A stretch of DNA of 64,000 bases, from the NCBI GenBank assembly GCA_965243215.1, contig CBDEUJ010000002.1, forward strand, positions 1-64,000, written 5' to 3'. The DNA is from JAJEFO01 sp009843725 (GTDB lineage: Bacteria; Pseudomonadota; Alphaproteobacteria; Rhodobacterales; Rhodobacteraceae). Each line of letters opens with the position of its first letter. Position 1 is the first letter of the stretch. Both the position numbers and the translations under genes were made by a program. The notes beneath the pieces are model-generated. The model saw only the letters and a list, made by a program, of their open reading frames with translations. It was not told the origin of the DNA and did not search any database. Of this stretch, positions 28,001 to 35,511 are shown one piece after another.

Positions 28001-28043
28001 AGATGCGAGATTCCGCTTCTTGGGCGTCAAAAGTCTTGTCCAT
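25020..28043 (-). CDS. valS: Valyl-tRNA synthetase
   Basis: A 1007-residue class I synthetase that charges tRNA-Val and edits misactivated threonine. The HIGH motif is PPPNVTGVLHMGHAF (HMGH at 51-54) and the KMSKS motif is exact at 656-660. The W/E-rich WCISRQLWWGHQIPVW block and the C-terminal coiled coil (VAVERKRLEKAVGKLERDF) are typical of ValS. The start at 28043 follows GGAGGGA; an in-frame upstream start would add a non-homologous 59 residues. The long open frames on the opposite strand are shadows. Confidence 0.98.
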   Translation of the reverse strand: MDKTFDAQEAESRIYAAWERAEAFKAGANARPGAEPFCIMIPPPNVTGVLHMGHAFNNTLQDILVRWHRMRGFDTLWQPGQDHAGIATQMVVERMLAETGQPSRREMGREAFTKKVWEWKEESGGTIIEQLKRLGASCDWSRNAFTMSGAPDAPASEEGNFHDAVIRAFVKMHEDGLIYRGKRLVNWDPHFETAISDLEVENIEVDGHMWHFKYPLAGSATYEYVERDEDGNVTLRETRDYISIATTRPETMLGDGAVAVHPSDERYAPIVGKLCEIPVGPREHRRLIPIITDTYPDPEFGSGAVKITGAHDFNDYVVARRGNIPLYRLMDTKGHMRNDGAPYSEAAAIATAVAEGRKSLTEAGADAVNLVPDDLRGLDRFEARSKVVEQITAEGLAVMTAASDSRLGKQPSVEDAGEDSPVPLVEARKIMQPFGDRSKVVIEPMLTDQWFVDTAKIVDPALEAVRDGTTEILPEQHKKVYFNWLTGIEPWCISRQLWWGHQIPVWYGPKLKDGKPSADELEAFCAADEAGAIARAEEFYPAGVTLVADSTVYDEAVSKCVAMAANGNDWTAPLYRDPDVLDTWFSSGLWPIGTLGWPENAPELERYFPTSVLVTGFDIIFFWVARMMMMQYAMVGDRPFDAVYVHALVRDAAGNKMSKSLGNVIDPIELVDRFGADAVRFTLTSMAAMGRDLKLSEGRVAGYRNFTTKLWNAARFAELNGVFEVEDRTPNATQTVNKWIIGEFAKTRIAVDEALDGFRFNDAANALYMFVWGTFCDWYVEFSKPLFNTEHAEEARRTMAWLLDQCLILLHPFMPFITEELWALSAPTREKMLVHADWPTCGAELVDAEAESEIAWVIDLVEKVRSVRGEMNVPAGTKTQLLKLSLDAAGETAWANNESMIMRQARIEALTDADAAPKGSATIAALGGTFALPLEGLIDVAVERKRLEKAVGKLERDFAGLQGRLDNRKFRENAAEDVIAETEEAAAQKAEELGRLRTALGRIEELD

Positions 28044-28275
28044 GGCGTTGATCCCTCCGTTCGGCGCTCCGTTTATCGCCGCCTTGCGGCAAGGAAAAGG
28101 CCGGCGCGGAATTTGGCATGTTCGCGCACCTGCCAATGGAAGTGTCCGGTTCGCTTCCATGTGGCGGATGTTCGCCCCAGAGGCGATTGCCGACGTTGCG
28201 GAATGCGTGCATTGGGTCACTGGACTCCGGTCGACACAAGGCTAGGGTTTGCGGAGTGACAATTCGGAAATTTCG

Positions 28276-30564
28276 ATGGACAAGTTTGGCAAGTCGCAAC
28301 CGGTTCGACGGCTCGAGGACCGGCGATTCCTGACCGGGGCAGGCCGGTACGTCGATGACGTCGTTCCAGGCGACGCGCTCTACGCGGTCTTTGTGAGGTC
28401 GCAGGTGGCGCACGGGCAGCTGGTGGCCGTGGATCTTGAAGAGGCGCGCGGGATGCCGGGCGTGGTCCTTGCGATGGGCAGCGACGATCTCGCCGCAATG
28501 GGCGTGGTCTACTCGCTAGGGACGACGGTTGTCGCGAACAGCGACGGCTCGAAGCCGGCCGAACCGCGTCGTCCGATCCTGGCGGAAGGCAAGGTCCGGT
28601 TCGTGGGCGATCCGGTGGCCGTTGTCGTGGCCGAGACGCGTGCGCAGGCGAAGGATGCCGCTGAATGCGTATTTGCCGATGTGGAGGAACTTGGAGCCAA
28701 GCTGGATCTGGCCCCTGGTGGCGACACCGTCCACGAAGAGGTTCCGGACAATGTCGCCTTTGATTGGCAGGCTGGCGATGCCGCTGCGGTGGACGGCGCA
28801 ATGGCCGAGGCCGCACATGTCGTGACAACGCGCGTCGCGGACAATCGCGTCATCTGCAATTCGATGGAGCCACGCGGCTGCTTCGCGGAGTGGGACGGCG
28901 AACGCCTTCATTTTTGCTACAGCGGTCAGGGCGTATGGGGAATGAAGGAGGATCTGGTCGCATGTTTCGGGCTTGCGAAGGAGCGGGTCAGGGTTACGAC
29001 GCCAGATGTCGGCGGCGGGTTCGGCATGAAGGCCTTCGGCTATCCCGAGTATTTCGCGGTCGCAGCCTGCGCCAAGGCCCTGGGCAGGCCCGTGCGCTGG
29101 ATGTCCGAACGCACCGAGGCGATGCTGGCCGACAATTCCGGGAGGGACCTGGTTTCTCACACCACGCTCGCCTTCGATTCCGAATTCAGGATCCTGGCCT
29201 ACAAGGTTGAGACATCCTGCAACCTTGGGGCCTACCTTTCGGGGGAGGCGCAGAAAATTCAGACCGAACTGTTCGCCAAGGTCGCCATGGGCGTCTATGA
29301 CGTCCGGACGATCGCCCTGAACTGCAAGGGGTTCTTCACCAATACCGGTCAGGTTGACGCATACCGCGGCGCAGGACGGCCGGAGGCAATGCTCGCACTC
29401 GAGCGATCGATCGACAATGCTGCCCGCGTGCTGGGCGTTGACCCCCACGAGCTGCGGCGGAAGAACTTCATTCCGCCTGCAAAGTTTCCCTACAAGACCG
29501 CGATCGCCGAAACCTATGACGTTGGCGAATTCGATCGGGTTCTGTCGTCCGCCGAGGCAAATTCCGACCATGCGGGCTTCGCCGCGCGTCGTGCGGAGTC
29601 CGAGGCAAGGGGACGTCTGCGAGGGCACGGCCTCTGCTACTACATCGAATCGATTCTCGGCGACCAGATCGAGGGCGCCAGGGTTGTCTTCGAGGAGGAC
29701 GGAACCGTCAGCCTCTATGTCGGCACGCAGTCGAACGGCCAGGGGCACGAGACGGTCTTCGCGACTTTCCTGGCCGACCACACAGGCATTCCGGCAGACG
29801 CGGTCCGCATCGTTCAGGGTGACAGCGATCTGGTGCCGAGTGGCGGGGGGACGGGCGGCTCGCGTTCGGTGACGATGCAGACCGGAGCGACGCTTGCCAC
29901 CGTTGCCACGATCACGAAGCGGTTCGGCGAGTATCTTGCGGGACAGTTCGATTCCGAAGACGTGGAGTTCGATGGCGAACGTTTTCGGATCGAGGGATCG
30001 AACGAGACGCCCACCATTCTGGAGGTTGCCGAAATGGCACGGGCGGACGGCAGGACCGACATTCTGGACGTGCAGGAAGAGTGGTCCGTCGACAACATGT
30101 CGTTCCCGAACGGGGCGCACGTCGTGGAAGTCGAGATAGACCCGGAAACCGGAACCGTGGTCGTGGACCGCTATTCCGTGACGGACGACCTCGGCAACTT
30201 GATCAATCCGCTCTTGGCCGAGGGCCAGGTGCACGGGGGCGTTGTCCAGGGCATCGGCCAGGCCATTTGCGAGCATGTCGCATATGACGAGGACGGCCAG
30301 CTGCTGACCGCCACGTTCATGGACTACGGCATGCCGCGAGCGGCGGACGTGCCGATGATCGGGTTCGATACAGAACCCGTTCCCTCGCTCTTCAATCCCA
30401 TGGGCATGAAGGGCTGCGGAGAGGCAGGGACGGTTGGAGCTCTTGGCGCCGTGGCCAATGCGGTGGCGGACGCCATGGCGTGCCGCGGCGTGGAGACGGT
30501 AGACATGCCATACACTCCGGCAAAGGTCTGGCACGCGCTGAATGCAGGAGGTGCTGCAGGTTAG
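28276..30564 (+). CDS. Molybdopterin-binding large subunit, xanthine dehydrogenase / form-II CoxL family
   Basis: A 762-residue Mo-hydroxylase large subunit. Opening block PVRRLEDRRFLTGAGRYVDDV is typical of CoxL-type proteins. The active-site loop reads AYRGAGR (362-368), the form-II signature; true aerobic CO dehydrogenase has AYxCSFR. The catalytic Glu716 lies in KGCGEAGTVG. Substrate oxidation normally needs FAD and 2Fe-2S partner subunits, but neither is encoded nearby. The substrate is unknown and CO is unlikely. The ATG at 28276 gives the canonical start, though only a weak GGAA site precedes it. Confidence 0.88.
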   Translation: MDKFGKSQPVRRLEDRRFLTGAGRYVDDVVPGDALYAVFVRSQVAHGQLVAVDLEEARGMPGVVLAMGSDDLAAMGVVYSLGTTVVANSDGSKPAEPRRPILAEGKVRFVGDPVAVVVAETRAQAKDAAECVFADVEELGAKLDLAPGGDTVHEEVPDNVAFDWQAGDAAAVDGAMAEAAHVVTTRVADNRVICNSMEPRGCFAEWDGERLHFCYSGQGVWGMKEDLVACFGLAKERVRVTTPDVGGGFGMKAFGYPEYFAVAACAKALGRPVRWMSERTEAMLADNSGRDLVSHTTLAFDSEFRILAYKVETSCNLGAYLSGEAQKIQTELFAKVAMGVYDVRTIALNCKGFFTNTGQVDAYRGAGRPEAMLALERSIDNAARVLGVDPHELRRKNFIPPAKFPYKTAIAETYDVGEFDRVLSSAEANSDHAGFAARRAESEARGRLRGHGLCYYIESILGDQIEGARVVFEEDGTVSLYVGTQSNGQGHETVFATFLADHTGIPADAVRIVQGDSDLVPSGGGTGGSRSVTMQTGATLATVATITKRFGEYLAGQFDSEDVEFDGERFRIEGSNETPTILEVAEMARADGRTDILDVQEEWSVDNMSFPNGAHVVEVEIDPETGTVVVDRYSVTDDLGNLINPLLAEGQVHGGVVQGIGQAICEHVAYDEDGQLLTATFMDYGMPRAADVPMIGFDTEPVPSLFNPMGMKGCGEAGTVGALGAVANAVADAMACRGVETVDMPYTPAKVWHALNAGGAAG

Positions 30565-30667
30565 GAGTGGCGGTCACGCAAATCCGGGGAATTCGGCACT
30601 GTTCAAGGATGGGTCATCGCCCGGAACCTGCCTTGCGGGTCCCGGGTCCGTTACGCGAGGACTTTCG

Positions 30668-31726
30668 ATGAATCTGGGAGCACAGATACGTGATCTTGCC
30701 GGCTTCCTCCGCCGGACCGAGCGATCCGTGCATCAGCACACGCGGGAACGGGTCGATCATGTTGTTCTCCTCGATGGCACCATGTCATCGCTGGCCGAGG
30801 GCGAAGAGACGAATGTCGGCTTGATTTACAGTCTTCTGCACGAAGTGGCCCGGTCAGGCAGGCTGAGCCTATACTACGAAGCTGGAACCCAATGGTCGGA
30901 TTGGTCGAAGACCTTGGATGTCATAGAGGGCCGGGGGATCAATAGGCGGATCCGTCGCGCCTATGGCTGGCTCGCCAGCCGATACCGGCCCGGAGACCGG
31001 ATTTTCCTGATCGGCTATTCACGGGGCGCCTTCGCGGTCCGTTCGCTGGCAGGCGTGATCGACAGGGTCGGCCTCCTGAGGCAGGACGAGGCGATTGAGC
31101 GCCTGGTGCAGCAAGCCTTTCGCCACTACCAGATCAACAATGGGAGGGAAGCGCGCGAAGTGTTTTCGGAATCGCATTGCAGGCGTGACGTGCCGATCGA
31201 GATGATCGGCTGCTTCGACACGGTCAAGTCCCTGGGATTGCGGGCCCCCTTTGTCTGGAAGTGGTCGGAAATCAGGCATTCCTTCCACAATCATCAGCTA
31301 GGTCACCATGTCAGGCACGGGTACCATGCCTTGGCCCTTGACGAAACGCGCGAAGCCTTTCGGCCAATTCTCTGGGAATGCGAACCGGGTCGTGAAGGAA
31401 TAGTGGAGCAGGTCTGGTTTCGCGGTTCGCACAGCGATGTCGGAGGCCAGTTGGCAGGCAGCCGCAAGGCGCGACCGCTCTCGAACATCCCGCTTACGTG
31501 GATGCTTGAGCGGATCGAGCGAAGCGGCGTGCCGCTGCCGACGGGTTGGCGGCAAAGTTTTCCGACGGATCCCGACGCACCTTCCGTTGGCACCTGGTCG
31601 GGATGGGGCAAGATATTTCTTGCTCGGAAGAAGCGAGTGTTCGGAACTGATCCGTCCGAGTCCGTGCACCCTTCTGCAGAGGGCCGCTCGTTTCTCGCGA
31701 GAGAGGTTGGCGAGGCGGCTCAGTAG
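30668..31726 (+). CDS. DUF2235 alpha/beta-hydrolase-like protein
   Basis: A 352-residue protein of the DUF2235 family, which includes type VI secretion phospholipase effectors (Tle1-like) and cytosolic homologs. Seen: VVLLDGTMSS near the N-terminus, nucleophile elbow LIGYSRGAFAVRS (Ser118), IEMIGCFDTVKSLG, and GSHSDVGGQ with His255. No signal peptide, VgrG, PAAR or immunity-type gene is adjacent, so a secreted toxin role is not supported. The start has GAGG upstream. A hairpin follows at 31741. Confidence 0.82.
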   Translation: MNLGAQIRDLAGFLRRTERSVHQHTRERVDHVVLLDGTMSSLAEGEETNVGLIYSLLHEVARSGRLSLYYEAGTQWSDWSKTLDVIEGRGINRRIRRAYGWLASRYRPGDRIFLIGYSRGAFAVRSLAGVIDRVGLLRQDEAIERLVQQAFRHYQINNGREAREVFSESHCRRDVPIEMIGCFDTVKSLGLRAPFVWKWSEIRHSFHNHQLGHHVRHGYHALALDETREAFRPILWECEPGREGIVEQVWFRGSHSDVGGQLAGSRKARPLSNIPLTWMLERIERSGVPLPTGWRQSFPTDPDAPSVGTWSGWGKIFLARKKRVFGTDPSESVHPSAEGRSFLAREVGEAAQ

Positions 31727-31740
31727 CGCCTCACCTCCTG

Positions 31741-31766
31741 GACACGGGCTTTCGAAACGCCGTGTC
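31741..31766. terminator. Hairpin after the DUF2235 gene
   Basis: GACACGG pairs with CCGTGTC around a loop that itself contains TTTCGAAA. It lies 15 nt after the DUF2235 stop. There is no U-tract, so it could be a weak terminator or an RNA-protecting hairpin. Confidence 0.4.
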
Positions 31767-31990
31767 AGCGCCATGATCTGACATGGAATCAGTCCGGACT
31801 TTGTTCAAGTGCATGGAGAGTCCTGAACGGCATTTGGTCCTGGCGAGAGGGACGGAAGGCAACGTCGAGTTGACGTTGTGTCACGGCAAGGCGCGAATTG
31901 ACGGGTTCACGTGCATTTGCGTGTGCTCGCTCATCTGCGTGTTCACGCTTTCCGGTTGATGGGCCTGTGCAATCTGCCTAAACGCACCGC

Positions 31991-32779
31991 ATGCAGGGAA
32001 GCGCCAATCTCAACGTCATGATCAAGGCGGCCCGGAGTGCCGGAAGAAGTCTCGCAAAGGACTTTCGCGAGGTTGAGAACCTTCAGGTCTCGTCGAAGGG
32101 TGCGGGCGATTTCGTCAGCCGAGCGGACATTGCCGCGGAGGGCATCATTCGCGAGATTCTCAGAGAGGCCCGTCCAAGTTATGGCTGGATTGGCGAGGAA
32201 AGCGGTGAGGAAGCTGGCAAGGACCCGACGCGGCACTGGATCGTGGACCCGCTCGACGGCACAACGAATTTCCTGCACGGAATGCCCCACTGGGCGATTT
32301 CCATCGCGCTGGAGCACAAGGGCGAGGTCGTTGCGGCCGTGGTCTTCGATCCCGCAAAGGACGAAATGTTCGTCGCCGAGAAGGGCCAGGGGACTTGGCT
32401 GAACTCGCAGCGCCTGCGCGTCAGCAACCGACACAGGATGGTCGAGTCGGTCTTTGGGACTGGCCTTCCGTTTGCCGACCGGGCCCACCTCCCGGTCATG
32501 CTTCGGGAACTGTCCAGGCTCCTGCCAATGACCGCCGGTGTGCGGCAGCTCGGGGCTGCGGCACTCGGACTGGCTTACGTCGCGGCGGGGCGCTACGAGG
32601 GATTCTGGGAGCGAGACCTTCGTCCTTGGGACGTCGCGGCCGGCACTCTGCTCGTGCGCGAGGCGGGAGGGTTCGTCGACGGAGTGGTCGCGTACACCGA
32701 TCCCATGGTGACTGGCGACGTTTTGGCCGCAAATTCCGCAATTTACGAGGCCCTTGCCAAAGTGATCCGCACTGAGTGA
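31991..32779 (+). CDS. suhB: Inositol-1-monophosphatase family protein (SuhB-like)
   Basis: A 262-residue metal-dependent phosphatase. Metal-binding motifs are YGWIGEESGEE, WIVDPLDGTTNF (Asp86 and Asp89) and the C-terminal RPWDVAAGTLLVREAGG. The family hydrolyses inositol monophosphate and related sugar phosphates; SuhB in enterobacteria also binds the rRNA antitermination complex. The N-terminus MQGSANLNVMIKAAR matches the usual alphaproteobacterial start. No ribosome site is obvious. It is transcribed alone. Confidence 0.92.
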   Translation: MQGSANLNVMIKAARSAGRSLAKDFREVENLQVSSKGAGDFVSRADIAAEGIIREILREARPSYGWIGEESGEEAGKDPTRHWIVDPLDGTTNFLHGMPHWAISIALEHKGEVVAAVVFDPAKDEMFVAEKGQGTWLNSQRLRVSNRHRMVESVFGTGLPFADRAHLPVMLRELSRLLPMTAGVRQLGAAALGLAYVAAGRYEGFWERDLRPWDVAAGTLLVREAGGFVDGVVAYTDPMVTGDVLAANSAIYEALAKVIRTE

Positions 32780-32849
32780 AATTCGCGGCCGCCGCAAGGG
32801 TGCGAATTCCACGGAAGGGGACGCGATCGCCGTCGGACCACGGGCGGCA

Positions 32850-34076
32850 TCATCTGTCCCGTCCTTCACGAATTCGCCCCAGAAGCCGCCCGATGACGAA
32901 CGAGGTCCTCGGCGCGTAGACGTAGCGAGTGCGGGTCTTCGCGCTGCGGCTTCGCATACGGATGAGACTGAATGCGATCAGGATCACGTGCGCCAGAGAC
33001 ACGAACGAGAACATGGCAGAAGGGCCGAACCTGTCGATCAGGGATGCCACCAGCCATGGCGAAGCGATTGCACCAACGGCATAGTAGAAGATGAACGCCG
33101 CCGAGATGTCCACCCGCTCGTCCTGGCTGGCAAAGTCGTGAGCATGGGCCGTGGCAACGGAATATATGGGAAACGTGATCAGGCCGAACAGTCCCGCAGT
33201 TGCGAATGCCGAGCCTGTGCCGTTTGCGGCAAACGTGACCATTACGACGCAGGAGACAATTGCCAGCACCGAGAGCACGATCAGCACGATGCGTCGGTCG
33301 TAACGGTCGGCCGCCCAGCCCACCGGATACTGGCTCAGAGCCCCGCCGAGGACAAAGGCCGCCAGAAACAGCGCGATTTCGTCATTCGAGAGTCCGACTT
33401 CAACTCCGTAGATCGGTCCGACCATTCGGAAGGCGGCGGTAGTCAGGCCAGCCGAGATGACGCCGGCGACCGCAAGCGGCGAACGTTCCCATGCAAGCCC
33501 GGGCCGGAGGCGCCGGGCCTTTGGCACCAGGGGCTGCTCGATTCTGGTCAGGACGAGTGGCACAAGCGCGGCGCAGCAAATGAGCGCGAGGATGTTGTAC
33601 GAAACGTAACTGGCAGGTTCGAGAACCGAGATCATCAATTGGGCGGCCAGCGACCCGCTGATGTCGACGACACGGTAGACACCTATGGCCCGACCCCTTG
33701 TGGCGTTTGTGACTTTCGCCTGAAGCCAACTTTCCACGACCGTGTAGCAGCCCGCGATGCATATTCCCGAAAGGACACGCATGACCATCCAGGCCATCGC
33801 GTCGACGATCAGCATGTGACTGAGAATTCCTATGGTGCCTGCGGCGGTAAAGGCCGCGAAGGTCCGTGAGTGACCTACATCGCTCAGGATTCGCGGTGCC
33901 CAAATGCAGCCGACGAAGAAGCCCAAAAAATGTGCCGAACCCAGGAGTCCGATCTCGGAACGCGTGAAATCGAGCTGGATTCCCGAGATTGCGTCAAGAG
34001 GCGCGAGGCCGCCCGATCCGAGCTGCAGCAACAGGACCGACAGGAGCAGGGCCGCAAATGAAATCAGCATGCGCAT
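32850..34076 (-). CDS. Major facilitator superfamily transporter
   Basis: A 408-residue inner-membrane carrier with about twelve hydrophobic segments. It contains FLGFFVGCIWAPRIL and the cytoplasmic loop motif SQYPVGWAADRYDRR of the superfamily. GCYTVVESWLQAKVTNATRGRAIGVYRV resembles the YcaD-type MFS subgroup. The start at 34076 (MRMLISF) opens directly into the first membrane segment and has AAGAG upstream. It lies downstream of the enolase/ThDP operon on the same strand but 301 nt away, so cotranscription is uncertain. The substrate is unknown. Confidence 0.88.
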   Translation of the reverse strand: MRMLISFAALLLSVLLLQLGSGGLAPLDAISGIQLDFTRSEIGLLGSAHFLGFFVGCIWAPRILSDVGHSRTFAAFTAAGTIGILSHMLIVDAMAWMVMRVLSGICIAGCYTVVESWLQAKVTNATRGRAIGVYRVVDISGSLAAQLMISVLEPASYVSYNILALICCAALVPLVLTRIEQPLVPKARRLRPGLAWERSPLAVAGVISAGLTTAAFRMVGPIYGVEVGLSNDEIALFLAAFVLGGALSQYPVGWAADRYDRRIVLIVLSVLAIVSCVVMVTFAANGTGSAFATAGLFGLITFPIYSVATAHAHDFASQDERVDISAAFIFYYAVGAIASPWLVASLIDRFGPSAMFSFVSLAHVILIAFSLIRMRSRSAKTRTRYVYAPRTSFVIGRLLGRIREGRDR

Positions 34077-34377
34077 TTTCGTCACTCTTCGTGCGCCGTG
34101 AAACCCTGCGACCGCTTGAATTCGACATCGGGAGGACGAATTTGGGCGTGAATGGAGACTTTTGCGCCGCCGCATGCCACCTTCATCCAACTGGCTTCCG
34201 CCAGAATCGGCGGTCCCGTCCGGCACATTTCGGCTTCTCTGGGGCGCGCCGTCTTGAAATCGCTGAGCTTCGCGGGCGGCGCTGTTCTGAACCCGGGTGC
34301 GCTACCGACCGGTCCGCATGCTTCAGGTCAATCGCAGCCGGTGCCGGAGGGACGACGGCAAGGAGGCAAGGCCGATC
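34077..34377 (-). other. Spacer between the enolase-superfamily gene and the MFS gene
   Basis: About 300 nt. It should hold the MFS gene's leader or promoter. No gene, terminator or repeat is recognised. Confidence 0.4.
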
Positions 34378-35511
34378 TCATTGCTTGTTCAGCAATTCGA
34401 TTCGGTGCCTCGCCAGCGCATCCGGATCCGGTTTGACGCCCAGTCCAGCGCCTTGCGGCAACCGGACCTTGCCGTCCGACACCGGCAGCTTGGGGTCGGT
34501 GATGTCGGCATTGGCAAAATAGGTGGACATGTAGAACTCGCAGCCGAGGGTCAGTTCCGGCAGGGCCGCAGCTAGGTGCGCTCCCGCTGCGTGCGCGATG
34601 GAGGTTTCGAACATGCAGCCGCAATAGACCCCGATTCCGGCCGCGCGCGCAACGGCAGCCACTTCAAGGCAACGCCGGATCCCGCCGGACTTCATGATCT
34701 TGAGAGAAAAGATGTCGGCGATCCTCAAATGCGCGCCTTCCACGGCGTCGACCACGCCGAACACGCTCTCGTCCGCCATGACGGGGACGTCCACGGCTTG
34801 AGTGATCGCGGCAAGTGCTGCGCGTTCGTGCCGCTTGACCGGCTGTTCGACAAAATCTGGACGAAAGGCTTCCAGGTCGCGCATGGTGCGGATGGCGTCA
34901 TGGGCAGCGAGCCCCTGGTTGTAGTCGATTCGAAGGCCGATCTCGTTACCGTAGAGCGCACGGAGCCTTTCGAGCCGCATCAGGTCGAATCCGTGATCCT
35001 TGAACCCGGTCTTCAGCTTGAAGAGGCGGACACCGTCCTCCCAAATTCGCGCCACATCATCGAGATCGGCATCGAAATCGGGATTCGCGACGGAAAAGCT
35101 CAACCCGATTTCCGTGCGGGAGACGCCGCCAACCATCTCCGCCATGGAAAGCCCCGCAATCTGGCCGGCAAGGTCGAGCAGGGCGCATTCAAGCGCCGCC
35201 TTGGCCTCTGCATGTCCCACGAGGACGGTGTCGGCGACATGCATCAGCCGTTCGACCTGCACCGGATCCGCTCCCACCACATGCGGCCGCAAGTAGGCGT
35301 GGAGAGCTGCCGCCGATCCTTCGACCGTCCCGGCAAAGACGGGCCATGGCGAAGCCTCGCCCCAGCCGGTCAGCCCGGTGTCGGTGGAGAGCTCCAGAAG
35401 GACTGCATTGATTCCCGAGACATCGCCTGAACCATGGGAGTGTGTTGCCTTGGCGGGCACGCGCACCACATGGACGCGGAACCCTTCAATGCGGTGCTCA
35501 GTGTCGGTCAT
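34378..35511 (-). CDS. Enolase-superfamily enzyme, muconate-cycloisomerase subgroup
   Basis: A 377-residue (beta/alpha)7-beta barrel enzyme. The catalytic set of the MLE subgroup is complete: KxK in LFKLKTGF (Lys165, Lys167), metal ligands Asp196 in RIDYNQG, Glu222 in FVEQPV and Asp247 in MADES, and the opposite Lys271 in SLKIMKSGG. The reaction begins with proton abstraction next to a carboxylate; cycloisomerisation, racemisation or dehydration are all possible. The start at 35511 overlaps the stop of the upstream ThDP enzyme by one base (TGATG), so the two are translationally coupled and probably act in one pathway. Confidence 0.88.
   Translation of the reverse strand: MTDTEHRIEGFRVHVVRVPAKATHSHGSGDVSGINAVLLELSTDTGLTGWGEASPWPVFAGTVEGSAAALHAYLRPHVVGADPVQVERLMHVADTVLVGHAEAKAALECALLDLAGQIAGLSMAEMVGGVSRTEIGLSFSVANPDFDADLDDVARIWEDGVRLFKLKTGFKDHGFDLMRLERLRALYGNEIGLRIDYNQGLAAHDAIRTMRDLEAFRPDFVEQPVKRHERAALAAITQAVDVPVMADESVFGVVDAVEGAHLRIADIFSLKIMKSGGIRRCLEVAAVARAAGIGVYCGCMFETSIAHAAGAHLAAALPELTLGCEFYMSTYFANADITDPKLPVSDGKVRLPQGAGLGVKPDPDALARHRIELLNKQ

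Noticed and set aside
28516..30534. 672-codon minus-strand frame
   Set aside because: Antisense to the CoxL-like gene; no domain and poor composition.
30668..31726. DUF2235 gene as a type VI effector with immunity partner
   Set aside because: No adaptor, secretion or immunity gene is adjacent; the neighbours are housekeeping-type genes.
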